A stretch of 7,159 nt of DNA, taken from Rhizobium sp. Q54. GTDB lineage: Bacteria; Pseudomonadota; Alphaproteobacteria; SMXS01. The first letter of the stretch is position 1, and every line of letters begins with the position of its first letter. Positions 6,203 to 7,159 of this stretch are shown here, piece by piece. The translations under genes were made by a program, and so were the position numbers. The notes beneath the pieces were generated by a model, which saw nothing but the letters and a program-made list of their open reading frames with translations, had not been told where the DNA came from and searched no databases. The DNA lies in NCBI GenBank assembly GCA_945872035.1, contig CAMBYA010000119.1, positions 1 through 7,159 on the forward strand, written 5' to 3'.

Positions 6203-7159
6203 GTGCGCCGCTTGCTCAACCCTGTCTTCGCCAATCTGCCCGCCCACACCTGGACGCAGCTCCGCGCGCTGCTGAACGGCGTGCCGGCCGGGCGCAACGA
6301 TCCGCTCGATTTGACCATCGGCGAACCGCGCCATCCGATGCCCGCGTTCATCAACGAGGTGCTGGAGGCCAACAGCGCCGACTACGCCAAATATCCGCCG
6401 ATCCAGGGCACGCCTGCCTGGCAGCAGGCGGTGGCGGGCTGGCTGGAGCGGCGCTACGGCCTGACCGGCATCGATCCGGACCTGCATGTTCTGCCGGTCG
6501 CCGGCACCCGCGAGGGCCTGTTCTCGATCGCCTTCGTCGCCGTGCCGCCGCGCAAGGCCGGCCGGCAGCCGACGGTGCTGATGCCCAACCCGTTCTACCA
6601 GTGCTACGCCGCCGCCGCGCTGTCGGCCGGCGCCGAGCCGGTCTACCTGCCGGCCACCGCCGAGACCGGGTTCCTGCCCGACTTCGCGTCGCTGGACGAG
6701 GAGGAACTGGCCCGCGCCGCGCTGGTCTATCTGTGCACGCCGGCCAATCCACAGGGAACCATCGCCAGCCAGGACTATTTCGACGCGCTGATCGGCCTGT
6801 GCCGGCGCCACGACATCACCCTGGTGGTCGACGAGTGCTACGGCGAGATCTACACCGGCGCGCCGCCTGTCGGCGCGCTGGAGGCATGCCGCGACATGGC
6901 GCGGCGCGGCCTGGGCGATCCCGCGGATCCCTATGCCAACGTCCTCAGCTTCCAGTCGCTGTCGAAACGTTCGAACGTGCCGGGCCTGCGGTCCGGCTTC
7001 GTCGCCGGCGACCCGCGTCTGATCGCCGCCTACCGCGAGCTGCGCTCCTATGGCGGCGCGCCGTCGCCGCTGCCGGTCTACGCGGCCGCTGCCGCCGCCT
7101 GGAACGACGAAGCCCATGTGGACACGAACCGGGTGCTCTACCGCGCCAAGTTCGACGCC
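6203..7159 (+). CDS. dapC: Succinyldiaminopimelate transaminase-like PLP aminotransferase (partial, 3' end missing)
   Basis: The frame is open from 6203 to the window end (319 codons). It encodes a fold-type I class I/II aminotransferase of the DapC group, which converts N-succinyl-2-amino-6-oxopimelate and glutamate to N-succinyl-L,L-diaminopimelate in lysine and peptidoglycan synthesis. Visible landmarks are LDLTIGEPRHPMPAF near residue 36, substrate/cofactor-loop KYPPIQGTPAWQQAV, and Asn182 in TPANPQG. Asp210 and Tyr213 lie in VVDECYGEIY, the PLP-binding Lys255 in SLSKRSNVPGLRSGF, and the phosphate-binding Arg263. GEPRHP and SLSKRSNVPGLRSGF favour DapC over AspC. About 70-80 residues should be missing. 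No ATG is available: GTG at 6203 is the best start, TTG at 6212 an alternative. No clear ribosome-binding site precedes either. It is divergent to the DUF4160 gene. Confidence 0.85.
   Translation, partial: MRRLLNPVFANLPAHTWTQLRALLNGVPAGRNDPLDLTIGEPRHPMPAFINEVLEANSADYAKYPPIQGTPAWQQAVAGWLERRYGLTGIDPDLHVLPVAGTREGLFSIAFVAVPPRKAGRQPTVLMPNPFYQCYAAAALSAGAEPVYLPATAETGFLPDFASLDEEELARAALVYLCTPANPQGTIASQDYFDALIGLCRRHDITLVVDECYGEIYTGAPPVGALEACRDMARRGLGDPADPYANVLSFQSLSKRSNVPGLRSGFVAGDPRLIAAYRELRSYGGAPSPLPVYAAAAAAWNDEAHVDTNRVLYRAKFDA

Noticed and set aside
6110..7117. 335-residue minus-strand open frame opposite the aminotransferase gene
   Set aside because: The plus strand encodes a clear PLP aminotransferase with its catalytic lysine. 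The minus-strand product is Arg/Gln/Gly-rich with no recognisable fold.

Overview
The window is GC-rich chromosomal DNA with densely packed genes. It most likely comes from an alphaproteobacterium, perhaps a Rhodospirillales-like lineage. The main reason is the gene set: a PII gene (glnK) followed by an ammonium channel gene (amtB), with a divergent UbiH-family hydroxylase on one side and a DapC-type aminotransferase on the other. The genus cannot be told from the sequence alone.

Left part (1-1901). Bases 1-102 hold the last 33 codons of a plus-strand gene, closed by a clear intrinsic terminator. A minus-strand pair follows: a UbiH/COQ6-type FAD monooxygenase gene and, 34 bp further along, a GNAT acetyltransferase gene. 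The UbiH gene has an exact TATAAT -10 element in the intergenic region it shares with glnK.

Centre (about 1902-5386). This is a nitrogen module: glnK, amtB1 with a signal peptide, and a second channel gene, amtB2, without one. AmtB1 resembles E. coli AmtB, while AmtB2 resembles the AMT1 type, so the two are probably not a recent duplication. glnK and amtB2 are each preceded by the same 15-base sigma-54 core (TTGGCACGGTTCTTG). Both copies lack the usual C of the -12 GC. This suggests both units are switched on under nitrogen limitation. GlnK would then sit on the AmtB trimer(s) when nitrogen is plentiful and close them. Between the two channel genes are about 300 bp of non-coding DNA with several strong hairpins, some mutually exclusive.

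Right part (5387-7159). A minus-strand overlapping pair encodes a DUF4160 protein and a DUF2442 protein with a basic AT-hook-like tail. This small toxin-antitoxin-like cassette is wedged between the nitrogen genes and the aminotransferase. Divergent to it, a GTG-started dapC-like gene (lysine/diaminopimelate synthesis) runs off the window end.

No tRNA, rRNA, CRISPR array, transposase or integrase was seen. The most notable signals are the paired, equally deviant sigma-54 promoters, the switch-like hairpins between the channel genes, and the DUF4160/DUF2442 cassette.
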